From Schistocephalus solidus (taxonomy: Eukaryota > Platyhelminthes > Cestoda > Diphyllobothriidea > Diphyllobothriidae), in NCBI GenBank assembly GCA_017591395.1, contig WEDG01001391.1:124001-188000 (forward strand): DNA of 64,000 nucleotides. The letters run 5' to 3'. The translations under genes were made by a program, and so were the position numbers. The notes under the pieces are model-generated. The model saw only the letters and a program-made list of their open reading frames with translations. It was not told the DNA's origin and did not search any database. This document shows, piece by piece, positions 28,701-42,200 of this stretch (its first letter is position 1; every line of letters starts with the position of its first letter).

Positions 28701-31700
28701 TTAAGTAATTTTCATTTATTAATTTCTTCAATTTTTAAATTAACAAAGTGTTTTTCATTATTCTTTATCAAAACGTTAATACATGCGTTTGTACCAGTTT
28801 GCGAATGATTATCAATCAATCATAAGTTTTGTCCTCTGCAAAAGAGAGGAAGCACAATAAAAATAGTGACTATTAACGTAAAAAAGGAACAATTTCTGTA
28901 TAAAATATATATTTTATGTGCCCAATTAGTCAAAATTACAAAGTTTTGAGAGGTTATGCGTTACGAATATTAGTTCTCCCTCTATATTTCAGTTTTAACG
29001 CCATATATACGTATTTTATGAACTGATTCATTAGAATTTGTAAATGTGAACCTTGAACCATATTCTAGTAACACGTCAATTTATGTTAAGTGTTCGATGT
29101 TGAGCGTTAATTTTACAATGCAATTATTTTAAATTTCACACATATTTTCGTTGAGAATTAATTACTCCCGGCTGTATATATGCCTTAAAAATTAAACTCA
29201 TTTACATTTTGGAAAGAAGTATGTGGTCCAAAGTCCTGAATGCCAAATAATTCTCTCGCTATGAATTACACGCAATTCAGTGAAAAACAAAAACAACACT
29301 GCGGTTTGACAGAAATTTAAACTAAAAACAATTTCGACACAGGACGCAATTTGAAAATTGTCCTTTTTGACTTGTTTTGGCAAACAGATCTGTACTCTCA
29401 TCTGACCGTACAAGTATAAACATGGCAAAGCTGCTCTATAAAAGAATCACTTTAAGTGACTTTAAACTGCAAATCATTATAAACTAGTGTCACCATAAGT
29501 ACTTGCCTGATGAATGTAATATGTGTGTCAGCTGTACATTTCATACTTTACGTTCAAGCAAAACGTCAATGACTCTAGAATGACTCGAAGCCACATTAAA
29601 GGAGACAAAGGGTCATTCGAGCCGGCCGTTCTGCGAAATGAAGCTCCATTTAGCACTGCGAAGACTTTGCTTAGTTTTATTGCGGTTCGAGTGCCGTAAT
29701 CGATCAAATCTTCCTAATGGGAGTGTAAACTTCAGCAGATCTATAATAATTCCGACTTTAAATATCTGACTTGAAATCTTTGGACTGTTGAAGTTCTGCG
29801 AATGATCCCATGTAAAACTTAAAAAAGTCAAATCGGTAAATATGTGTTTGCAGTAATTTAGCATAGTTGGAGTTTGGATGTCATTGGGATTGTAGGTAAA
29901 AGGTAGAAGTTAGGTTTGAGTATGGGAATTGAACATCAGATTTCAAATACGCGTACTTGTAATTTTAACAGGCCTGATGATGAATTACCGAAAACATATT
30001 TTTCCCGAGTTGGCTTTTCAGATAAAGATGGGAATACTTACAGAAATAAAGCAGTATAAAGATCCCTCAATGTTAAAACAAAGTCAAGGTATTCCTGACT
30101 TTCATTACTAGACTTTCAGTGAAAATGTGATGGCCAAATACAAATCGGAATGTATGCAGCGGGGAGAATATGCAAGATATGACTGAAATATATTATGAAG
30201 AAGCAAAATCACCGTTCTTGAGCCACACAAAAAGATGTGTAAAAAGTAAATCCGGAATTAAGATACTTCCAGCGGAAACTGTTTCAGAGACCTGAAATAC
30301 TCGACCACTTTAAAGATTTCGAGAGACTGGTATTTGAAGAATCTGTGAAATACTCAGAAGTAGAACTAGGGCGAGGAAGACCAAACCCCTAAAAAATATT
30401 CAACCAGTGAAAACGCAGGCCAACCTTCAGAACAATAATGAACATTACGTTCATAAATATTTTTCAGTTCGCCTTAAATACACTCACTCAAAGGTCCTAT
30501 CTGCAGGCCTTACATTTTGCATGGCATGGCGAACGCAGAAGCAAAAATAGTAAGAAATGTAATTAAGGAGTCTTTTTAGTCAGACCACCGATCTTTAACC
30601 ATCTGCGTCCGGTTAAGTTGGTTATCTTTAATCTGGTAAATTTTTGTCATCAGTATTTAAAGAGTGCCCTGTGAAAAAAATGGCCCTTTAACAAAGGCCC
30701 ATCTCGACTGCCTAAGGAGCTCCAAAAAATGAAAGTGTGATGCCAACCAGACCGAATAAGTGTTCAGGAGTAGTATAAATGGATAGTGCAGATTATGTGG
30801 CGAAAAAATAAGATACATTGGGATCGTCCCAAGTGCTAGAAAGTGGATCGGACTGAGGCCATTGAGGGTCAGTTGTCGAAAATTCTAAAAGACCTTTTTA
30901 AAGAAGGACAGTCGTCACACAAAGAATTTGAAAGTCCGAGACCTGTATGCGTGACGATAGCTTAATTGACGGCCTACCAAACGTTCACATAAAGGAGTTT
31001 CATCTGCACCCAATAGTAAATACGCGAAATTCCCCTATTATGTTAAATGAAGCCTCAAATTTTTGAAACGCAACTTTGAGATTGTTAAGGCCATAAAGCG
31101 AAGGAACTTTGGTGAACGAATAATGTTCTTTCCGATGTATCACAATTGTTTACCAAAGTATCTCTTATAGAAACCGGACTACCTCTGAGATGTTATTCGG
31201 AACACGAACTACCAAATTTGTATGCCCCTGAAATTCAGTAGGGAACTTTTGACGCGCTGCACGCAAAATTTCAATTTCCTCTGCAATGGTTAGCTAAAAA
31301 TGAACAAGGACGAGGTAGCGATATGTTCATCGCTTGGGCTTTTTCTCGCAAATGATTTTCATGAGCATGATCAAGAAAACGAGTCTTCAGTTTATCATTG
31401 CTGAACTTGACGTTAACGGTTTCTTCGTGGATGACAACTTCGGCCTGACTGATCATAACATCAACACCGACGTCCTAATTTGGAAGTTTAACAGTGGGCA
31501 TCACTCGCTCAAATTGTCTGATAACGAAATCACGTTGCATGCTTTCCAAACTTAAAAAGGCAAACGGAAACATTTGTCCTACATATGGTATTCCAAAAGC
31601 AAACCTAAACAGGACAATGCATTTATTTTCAGATTTTTTTCCTGAATATAAAGCCCAGGGACTAGCAGCTAGAGTGTGATGCATCTGCTCCACTAAAACG

Positions 31701-34700
31701 GTTGAAGTAGAGATCCGCTAGCTGCAGGACGCACTTCGATAAAACGGATATCTTGAAAATTGTATCCTCAAAAATATTTGTGAGCACACTGGAGAGCTTA
31801 TCACCTTAACTGTAGAAAAGAAAGACCTGTTCATAAGACTGCCTTTCCTAAGGGATGCAACTAGTGAAAAAAGGAAGACGACGTCCGATGAAATACATCA
31901 CGAGCGAATTTTTGCGTCGAAGGTGCGGGTATTCCCTACCAACCCTCTTTTCCTACGCGTAGGAGGAAAGACCGGCTGACCTTGATGGCTAGATCAATGT
32001 GTTTTTACTGATTCGCTTACTTCTGCGGAGCAGGATACAATGGCCTTACAAACGAAGTGCCTGGAAAAGAGGATACGTGAACACATACCTGTCTGGTTAG
32101 GCAAAGGTGACTTAAAATCAATCTCCAGTTCTATTCTCGCCCACCTACGTGACAATTATATTCATTTTGACCCAAAGAATCCTTTCAGGATGTCTGCTGG
32201 ACAACAGTTAACTTCTCTAAAGGGCTACACAGACGAGTGTTTTTAGCAGCCGAGGTAGTGGTAAAACGGCTGACAAACCAAGCACTTTGCTGTCAAAAGA
32301 CGCCTGTACAGGCACTCTCTCTTCCAGGGCTGATGACACTTCAAGTAGTGTCCACAAGACGTACCCATCCTTTCATGACAGTTATTCGCTCCGCATACTT
32401 GGCAGCGATGTGCACTCCACATAGTCGACCCTATCTCCCGCCCTTCACACAGTCCCAATGACATTTACATGCAAATCTCACCATGAAGACGGCAATCAAA
32501 CTATGAAACCCCACCAATCCCGCTAATTTTCGTTTTAGAGCTTAAATAATGTTCATTTTTAGATAAGGACCATTGGAATAACTGATTGCTGACAAACTAG
32601 ACATGTCATGGGAAATTATCTTTTTAAAGCTGATTTACGTATACACAAAAATATTGACGCAAGATCCTACCTTAATCAAAAGCTGCCATGCATATGCGTT
32701 TGACAGAACGTTATTGAATGATAGTTTTTTTCACTCAACAGACTCCTCGTCCTTAATTTTAAGATCAACGCAATAAAGAATTTGCCTCTTACGCATTCAT
32801 AACACCCACCGAATCAGATTATTCAATCATTTCAAGAAATTATTTCTAATATTTAAAATTCCTGTGTTTTGCAGTATCGTTGCTACCAGCAACAGAGCCC
32901 ACACAAAATTGAAAGAAGGTTTTAAAGAGCAATTACAAAATATATGCAAGTTGTTCTCTACTTTGACCATGAAACGTACACAGGACACAGGATTTGGAAC
33001 CCCTATTCTATAAGCCTTGCACTATGTTTCATGAAGATCAGATTTACGGTTAAAGTTAGAGCTGACGAATAGGTAAAAGATTATCATACAGTAAATTTTG
33101 GGCTAGTGCACGGGTTTGCTTTAAATACATAGTCAGGTTTGATGTCAAATCTGTTGTGACCAGTAGAGCCTAGTTAAAAGGTTATGAAGTGATAATAATT
33201 AGCCATTTTGAAATGTTGAGTTAGTTTTCCTGTAGTACCGTAGAGCTCATAAACTCGTGTATTACAATGTGTTCTTAAAATAAAATCTGGCGTTATATTT
33301 AACAAATGTATGCGTAAAATCGTTAGAGTAGAATGTTTATTTTGGTGAAGAATACCAGTGAGTTTTATTTAAGTAGACGAAAAATCTATTTGATTTCGTA
33401 CGGTCAAATTTGCATGGATCTATTTGCAATTTTTAATTTTTCTTAATGATTTAGCTACATTGGCTGCCTTTGAGTCGCAAGGCGACTTTTCAGACTTTTT
33501 GTTGATCAACTGGAAAAATCTCTCACTAATTATAACACACAAGACTCAAATTAAATTACGCTTCCGCTTTCTTATTGCGTGCGATTACCCATAGAAAAAT
33601 GTATACTATGCAGCCAAAATTTTACTGAATTCCATTTTAAGCAAACAATTGACCTTCCATAGTCCAAAAAGCATAAATTAAGTGCATAGGACTAGGAAAA
33701 ATAATTGTCATCTTAAACGGAGCAGAGTAAAGATTTCTAAAAAGAAAGACCAATACATTAACCGGTCGACTCACCATTTCTGTTCCCTGATTAGCCCACC
33801 GTATGACATTGGCAACTGCCTGTTTGTCGTTTACAAGGAAAGTTAAGTCAAATCGCTCCACATCAAGGTTGTTCCTGAACATAAAAATGCACATATGATA
33901 AAACAGTTAACAATATTCAACAAAAATATTAAAGCACTCGCAGGGACGTCAATTTTCTCTATAAGATGAGAAGAAAAAAATTGCTTAGCACTCGTTTAGC
34001 TTGTCTTCAAATGTTGGGACTGAAAACTGCAATTGTGGCATGACGCCCTTATGAGGACGTGCTAATTGAGATTGGCAATTTCATTGGGTCTACTATGCCG
34101 ATTAAAATATCTACCTATTTTTCCTACTAATTACGTGATGACCTTGCTTATTCTGTAAATATACTTCTCAAATGCCCAATAGTATTACCTTAACATATAA
34201 ACTGTCCATCTGATAAACGAAAATGACATCTGTGTGACAACTTAGGCGTTTGTTTTTGTATGCAGACGCGTTTGATTATTATGTAGGACGGTGTAATTGA
34301 AAACATAAGCGTGCGTCGAAGGACCTTTAAGTAAATTTAAGGGAGAGTAGGACTAGAGGTGTGGCAAAGCTAAGAGTTGTGGCTGTGAAAATGCTCTTTT
34401 TGGGGATTCAGTGCAAGGTCACTTGGTATGCTGACGAATATGTCGACGAATGCGTTTAATTGCGTATTTATCTGCAGTCTATAAAACATGACCAGAGATC
34501 TGACTTAACTGTGGCAACAAGAGGATTTAATTAAAGTTTTCGTTGTTTGAATTTCGTAAGTAATAAAAAAAGTAATTAGTAGAACATAAAGTATTCTGCA
34601 AACCTCTGTGCATTACTCCAAGGAATATTTCATGTTGTGCCGTTAAGGGCGTTTTTTCAAAAACTCAATGTAGAATTTCTGTAGATGTGAAAAGCAAAGC

Positions 34701-35581
34701 AGAAAATGCCAAAGCCAAATAAATACTGGAGGATGCATTAGGCCTGTAAATATACATCGCTTCTATTTTTCTGCGCTTAGACTAAAAACGTGTGCATGAT
34801 TTAATTAGACTAATCAAAAACATGCTTAAGGAAAGGAGCCATTTATGACCTCACTGCAATTTTAAATAAGGTTTGTTCAATACCATATAAACTGTAGATT
34901 TTTTAAATCATAAGTGTTCAAAAATGAATGGTTATGGTTTCGTTTATCTTTATTATGTCTTCCTTGGCTGAAGAGAAAATCGTTTCCTTCAGTGTAGTTG
35001 CATTAAAGGTGATAAAAACAGTGTATACTAATAGCGTTGAGAATATATAAATGAAGGATTTAATTCCCACCTAGCACACGAGCAATAATTTACTCAGTCC
35101 TTTTGGTTGTATTTCACCCAAAGCATGTGTGGTAGTTGGATGATGAGCTCCGAATATGGTTTTGTTCACGATAGCTTAACCAAAAGCATTATGTTGACAA
35201 ATTACCGGGTCCATGGCAATCGAGGCTGCAACTGATTAGTTTTGGATTATTTTTTACTTTTTTCTGATATCCTGGGGTGATGAAGTTATAATGATAGCAT
35301 GCACATTGATTGCAGTAGTAGTAGTTCAATTTATATCATAATATGTGGAAAACAAATATTTTTTCACAAGCTCTTGTCGTTCTTTTCGTTTGTTCGTGTT
35401 ATTATTAGGCTTTTCCTCTACCCCAGTAGGTTTTTGTTTATTCCTGAGTTCTAACTACAACTCACTCTTTTTAAGAAAAAGGTATTACAAAAAGAGGTAT
35501 TCTGTGTTTTGTGACGGGAAAGAATGTATACGTACATGCTACAGAATGTTACCATCATTGCACATAAGCTGCTTGTGGCTC

Positions 35582-35644
<63 letters not shown>

Positions 35645-36183
35645 AAATAATTTGACCACCAAAGACAAGGGAGACTAAAGTGGATATTTCTGGCTTATTA
35701 GCCGTCATCAGCTAGCCATAAAAATACCCATTCTCCCTTGGCTTTGTCGGCCATGTTATTCTGCCTATATCGTTAGCTGTTTTGCGGCTGCTGTCGTAGC
35801 TCTAGATTAAGCCCCAAGGCTCAACGAGACGAGTAAGTCCTGGAAGCGATCGGATAGCGCCTACTTACCATAGCTTATATTCCCAATCAAAACCGGCAAG
35901 ACTATGAGCTCATGACGTAGTGTGTAGAGCATTATACTTCTGCCCCATGTGCCATGAGTTCGAGCCTCGGGCGCCGCAGCTACTGGGGTTGGGTATCGCT
36001 GGCTGATGACGGCCTATATGCCAGAAATGGCCATGTCAGTCTCCCTTGTCTTTGTCGGTCATGTTTTTCTGCCTATATCCTGAGCAGCCTTGTGGATGCT
36101 GTCTGGGCTCGAGAGTTAGTCCCAAGCCACAATGGGACGAGTAAGTCCAGTAAATGATCGGTGAGCGCCTACTTAACCTTAAC

Positions 36184-36222
<39 letters not shown>

Positions 36223-39200
36223 GTGGAACCAACAAAGACAAGAGAGACTGGAAAGTCCATTACGGTCTTCTTTGTCTTTGTCGGTTCTACCTAAAAAACA
36301 TATGCTATACATCGCTTTGTGACCGCGTGCGAGGTTTCTAGTCTGAGCTCCAGGGCACAACGGAACAAACATGTTCCTTAAGCAGGCCGGTGAGCCACAC
36401 ACTTTCTTCATATTCCCGATCGCAAAAGATAAAATACGAGCATGTGGCTCAATGGTAGAGCGTTCGACTTAATTTTGAAAGGTCGCAGGTTCGAATCCCA
36501 GGTGTGCCACACTTGGGATTGAATATGACTGGCTGATGACGGCGTAATAAGCCAGAAATGGCCATTCCGGTCTCCCTTGTCTTTGTCGATTCCATTTTAT
36601 CATATGCTACACGTCGCTATGAGACCGCCTGCAAAAGCTCTTCTCTGAAATCCAGGGCACAACTGAACATACATGTTCCATAAGCAGATCAGTGAGCCGC
36701 ATACTTTCATATGTATATATATATGCAGCTTGAAATTCTCGACAAGGACGAATGAGACTAGAATGGCTCTGTTTTTATTTAGGAAATGACCCCGTTCCTT
36801 GGGAATTAAATAACTGGGGCGGCTTAAATAATGGAAACTATCAATTCAGCTCACCATCTTTGAAAATTGACGTGGAGCCAAATAAAACGGTTAAACCTTC
36901 ATTTGAGGCTATTGGTTCAACAATTTAAAATATTATTTTTCAAAAGTACACATTCAATATGCAAATGTGAATTGGTTTTTGTGGATTTTATCTATACCTC
37001 TTCATAGCTTTGAACTCGCCTTAACAAAAGCATGGCAAACAAGATTTACTTAGTATTTCACATTTTTTTAAATTACTGAAACTGATTTAGTTACCTTCAC
37101 CTCCGCATACCTTTCTTATTTTTTGAAGTGCTTTGGAAATATTATTAAGCGGAATGGCTGATATTTAACCGTGAATAAAATATGAACAATGTGCGACTTA
37201 CGACTGCCCTAGGATGATGACTTCGTAGGATTTTCCTCCGGAGTTTATCGACCCCTTATGAAGAGAGTTCAATTAAAAAAGAACACTGTGCAAGCCTATA
37301 AAAACTAGCGAATAAGTAAGATTTTATCTGGAATAGGTCAACAAAACCTGTTCTACTTTAAGTTTTATGTGTAAATTTACGTAATTACCAGTTTTGTTTA
37401 TGTTACTGATCCGAAATCACGTAATGGTTTCAAAAACCATACTATGCATCTTTTAAAGGTGTTTATGCCCCTAACAGTTAAAGTGCCTGTGCATTTTTAA
37501 TTCTCTGGTCATTTGCGTAAACAAATTTTGTGATCACTTGCAAAAAGCTGCCAAAACGGGATTTTTGTTAAAAAACAGGCTTGAAAGAATCATAAGTAAA
37601 TAGTTTAAAATATTTACGTTCATAATGTTCATAACAACTGATGTTAAGGTTGCTTCCGCTCTTCTAACCCTTCTTACCTTTCTAACATCGTCTGGTTTAT
37701 ATTTGTTAATCTGGGGGCTATATTTGAACATGCAGTAATTTTATGTTAGTTTCTTCTTTAAGTTAATTCCCTACCCTACTTCAAACAACAATCTTTAAGA
37801 ATTAATTTGGCATCCTTAATTTTCAGTTTGGCGAAGATATAGAAGGGAGTGCACGATGAGATCATATTAAAATAGCAAAAAAAGCCGACTTTACAACAAA
37901 CAAAACAGTAAAATCTACTGCACTTTAAGAATTTTTCCATTGATTTCGACAAGTGGGCAAAAATCGCCCGAACTGGGTTGGATAGAGATGCGCTATTAAT
38001 TTGACTTAAAATGTTATTCTTATATCCAGAGGAGGATAGTGGATGACAAGACCGTTGAAAAAACCAAATTATCCAAAGTCAAGATTGGAAAATATCATTT
38101 TGCAGAAATTAACGATTACCGAACCACAAAACATACATGGAGTTTGCACTACATTGCACGTAAATGATTAGCTAAATGCGCTGGTAAAGCAGGCTTACCA
38201 AGCCCACCATTTAAAGACAATAAAATGTGGCCTCAAATAAGCATTTTTTAAAAGCCATTTAAATTACCATCTGAATAATATTTTAGTTATCCTTTCTACT
38301 ATACACTGGTAAGAAAGCTGACAACTCTTCAAAAATAATAAATTAAATTGCCAATTGTGCTTTCCTTTTAAATAATGCACCATCTAAGAATGATCGCAGC
38401 TGATAGAAGAGTCTATAGCCCAATTTCTAGCATGTATTTTATTTATTTCTGCATAAATCTAATCATCTAGCCCTTTTTTGAGTGGGATTGCTGTTGATAA
38501 TGGAACCACTTAAGAAACTTTATTCATATAAATTAAAAAGTATCCAAACGCATTTCCATTGTAATGATGAAAACGATTTTCTCAACCCAGATATTTTAAA
38601 AGTTTAAGCACCTATTTTTTTACATTAAACGCTCGATAATTAAATGACAGATTGTCCCAAAGAGGAAAACATAACAGAACTTTTCTCAAGCGAACAATCA
38701 TTCGTGTTAGTAAGCTAGAGCGCCATTCGGATGTGGACTAAATGTGAAATAATTTATTTTACTTAAAGATGGGGTTAATTTGTTTGGCCTCAAACAATAG
38801 TACAGTTAGAATTACGCTTAATCCAACAAAAGTAATATTGACAATAAAAAAAAGTTAATGCTATTTTAAAGATAAGAGATTGAGTTAAGATTTATGTAAA
38901 GGTTTTTAAAAGAAGAAGGGAGGCAGGTGTTTCTATCGATGGTCAAACTACCGAAAATGCTGCTCCTCGCCAAACCATAGCGGACATGCTATCTTGATTT
39001 TTATGTTATTATTTCATCTTTGAATAACTGTGAGACTTGTAGTGGTAAGCAGAATCCTAAATGTAACCTGAGAATATATTATTTGTTATTACTTAATGTT
39101 ATATAAAATCCATGTCATGCAACTCAGCATAATATGTTCGCTTCAGTTATACAAGGTTTTCGAAAGGCTCAGGTAAGTTTTCCATGATGGGACCAAACGT

Positions 39201-42200
39201 TTCCGCAAATGTGATATACAAATAAGTATCCTATTCAGGTGTTTAATTATGGACCATCTGATGTGTTTGATAGTCTTGAAATGGGTTTCCTGCTTTCTTA
39301 CATATATGCCGTAAATAAACATAGTAAATAGAATAATGTCAGTACCATTATTTAAGTTCAAAGGCAGTAAACCTAAGTAAGAGATCCTTCAACATTTAAA
39401 GCGAAATGCTTAAGAATAATTTGCAGAAATAAAGTAATTGTATTACAAATAAAAAATTAATCTGATTTGAAATATCGCTGTAGTATTGCACTTTATGTCT
39501 TCTTTATGTCAGAAGCAACTATTAATTCAGGGACTAAGAATGTTTGTTCTCTTGAAACATCACCAACTAGAGAAAATATTCATAAGCAGTTGACATAATA
39601 CAGTAAAACGTATCTGAAGAAATCAAATGACAGTCATTTCTTAATATTGATCTAACCTGTTAAACGCCGCTTACTTAAAATAAAACACATAAAATAAAGA
39701 ATTTAATGGTGTTGATAAGTTATTAATATCTCACTTCTCAACAGTTCCCCGGATAAAACGTTTTTTGTAGTCTAATTTTTTTTTTCACGTTAGCTAGAAA
39801 AAGTTGCATCCGATCCTAACGTTCGTTTGTTAACTATTTTAATGGGATTTTTGAATTATGAAAATTGCCAAAGGCCTTGACTGAACGCTAATTGATAATT
39901 GGATTCTTAAAATGACCTGTGGTTTTAAAATTGAATATGATTGAGATATGTCTATATTTACTTCCTTTGTTAGGATACGGCATAAGGAACCACATATAAA
40001 CAGATTCTGAAGACCTATATATACATAAAACATATAAGGCAGGTACAAATAACGCCCTAAAGTATGTGATGGTTCGTCGATTTGCAATTACTTTGTTGAT
40101 GGCTAAACAACCTCATGCATATTTTACTGGAAAGCGCGTTGAGCAAGCTGCATATTCTGCATTTTACGGTCTTAATTTAAACAAAATATGAAAAAAAGTA
40201 TTTTGAATTTTCTGAACGAGACGTTTCTGTACCATCATCTTTGAGACAATAAAATGTATCTTAAGGCTTGCCTGACTGTCCGCACATGTACCTACCAACT
40301 AGCCTTTTTAAAAATCACACTTGCAAGGAAAATATCGCTAATGGCGGTTTCTGTTGTGTTATACGAAAAAAATGATTGAAATTTAGTGCGTGCGTTTATC
40401 CTTTGATAAATGTGCTATGACAATGGGGCTTTTGGTTAAGCTGATCAGAAAGTGTTTTTCGTTTTAATCTCTTTGTGACCAGGTAAATGCCGTTTTATTT
40501 AAATGGCATATTTTATGTATAATTCTATGCCTATATATATGCCGTATTTTCTGAATATTGAGGACTACGCTAGGTTTCGAAATATACATTCTCTGATTTC
40601 GATAGTCTTCTTTGCATGGCTAAACATTGCGATATTATAAAAATGCACTTAGGTCTCTAACTAGCCACCGATGTAGAAAGAAGACGTTAATTAAAAATAA
40701 CTACAATTTTACAAAACTTAATGTTTTTACTAACCCCCTAACTACTACTTGTTTGTGTCTAATAGGTTATTTTTCAGTTTAGCAAATGCTTAACTAGAAC
40801 TTCTCGTGTGTTATGTAAATAAATGTAATCGTGTATCAGCGCTTCGGGTTCCAATAAGCAGAAATATTCTAAGAATTTATTAATAAATGCACTTCTTTTA
40901 GACTTACGTGTTCAATTTCATACTCTACTAACCAAGTTGTTTTGTCCGGGGAAAGTGTTACATCATTGACGTGGAGATCCTACATAATAAGGCACAAATG
41001 CAAACACTCAAAGCAGCCATATTTATCCTTACAAAATAATTGCAAAATATGTAAGCAGCAGACCTCAACTGGGAAGACAAGTGCATATTTTGGTTTAATT
41101 TAAATGCATTTTATTCGAAAATTCAATTATATTGTCTTCAATTCATAGGATACACCTTAAATTTATCATACAAAATCGAGTCAAAAAAACGTTCGTTTCC
41201 GTCTTTGGCTAAAGTGCTTACAACTTCAAAATTTTAGCCGCCTAAGAAGAATAAATGCACCATGTGGAATTCGTCGAAAACAGTTCCGGAAAATCTTGCT
41301 TAAGTAACTTTTGACATTTATATGGAGAATAAGGCTACTTACTTTACGCATTATGTTCATATACGTTAAACATATTCTTATAAAATAATGAATTAGCTCT
41401 AAATATGTGCCCTAATGATCAAAATGCTTTTAGATAATTTGTTTAAATGGTTGATAATTGATTCTACTACAGAAGACCCGAATATTCTTATGTAACAACC
41501 AGAAAATGAAGGTTTGTCGATGTATCAGATTCTGCAACCTTTTTAAGTAAATGACACTTAGAACGGGCTCAAATGGTGTCAATGTACTTTTATCATATTT
41601 AAACGATATTTGTTTTTATCTTTTGACTCAAAGTCGAAATAAATACATTAGTCTCAAAAAAGGGTTATTCGTTGTCGAAACAAAAGATGCACAATAAAAG
41701 AGAAGTTCTATAATTATTTACTTTTATTTGACGTCTTACACCAGTCAAAAAGTGCGACAGACAAAGGGTCTGCGTTTATATCTTGTTGTGCTACAGGTCA
41801 TTAAATGCATATCTTAATTCAGCTTAAGGACTTGTGACAGATGGCCACGTGGTCTTCGACATTCCAAATTGAATTGACCATACGTTTGCTTATGAAGTGT
41901 CAAAACATATCAATATTTTAATTCTCCTTAGACGTGTAGGATTATAGCACCTGGCATGTAGTTGAACACTGTGGTAAAATTATTATTTTAAAGAAAAACA
42001 AAGATTGTTCTATGGCCCTATAGTGTAAACAGTTGCACTAACACGGCACATTTTTAAACAATTGCTAGTCATTTGGGTACAATCTGACAGAAAAAGAAAA
42101 CGCATTAAGCATATTGCTATAGTCATATCAAAAAAGGTCAGCTGGTTCTAAATTGACCCCATCAAAGCCTCAATAATTAAACTTAGGTATTAAAATGGCT

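Larger units (their letters stand above)
33875..37201. other. Intron holding SINE cluster
   Basis: 33875-35580 holds nothing recognised. 35584-36724 is the (TA)n and SINE composite described separately. 36725-37201 has no feature. Confidence 0.5.

Noticed and set aside
29972..30000. CTGATGA...CGAAAAC at 29.98 kb as a hammerhead
   Set aside because: No stem II between the core blocks and no stem I partner.
35345..35708. Open frames on both strands at 35.3-35.7 kb
   Set aside because: They read through the (TA)n tract (IYIYIY runs) and into SINE sequence; composition artefact.
35646..35725. Functional hammerhead in the inverted SINE fragment
   Set aside because: The CTGATGA core is kept, but the stem III palindrome and stem I partner are mutated.
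37673..37731. Minus-strand segment FKYSPQINKYKPDDVRK before a GTAAGA donor as a DPP-like exon
   Set aside because: No AG acceptor lies in the needed phase, and the 37202-37254 exon already fits that place with correct phases.
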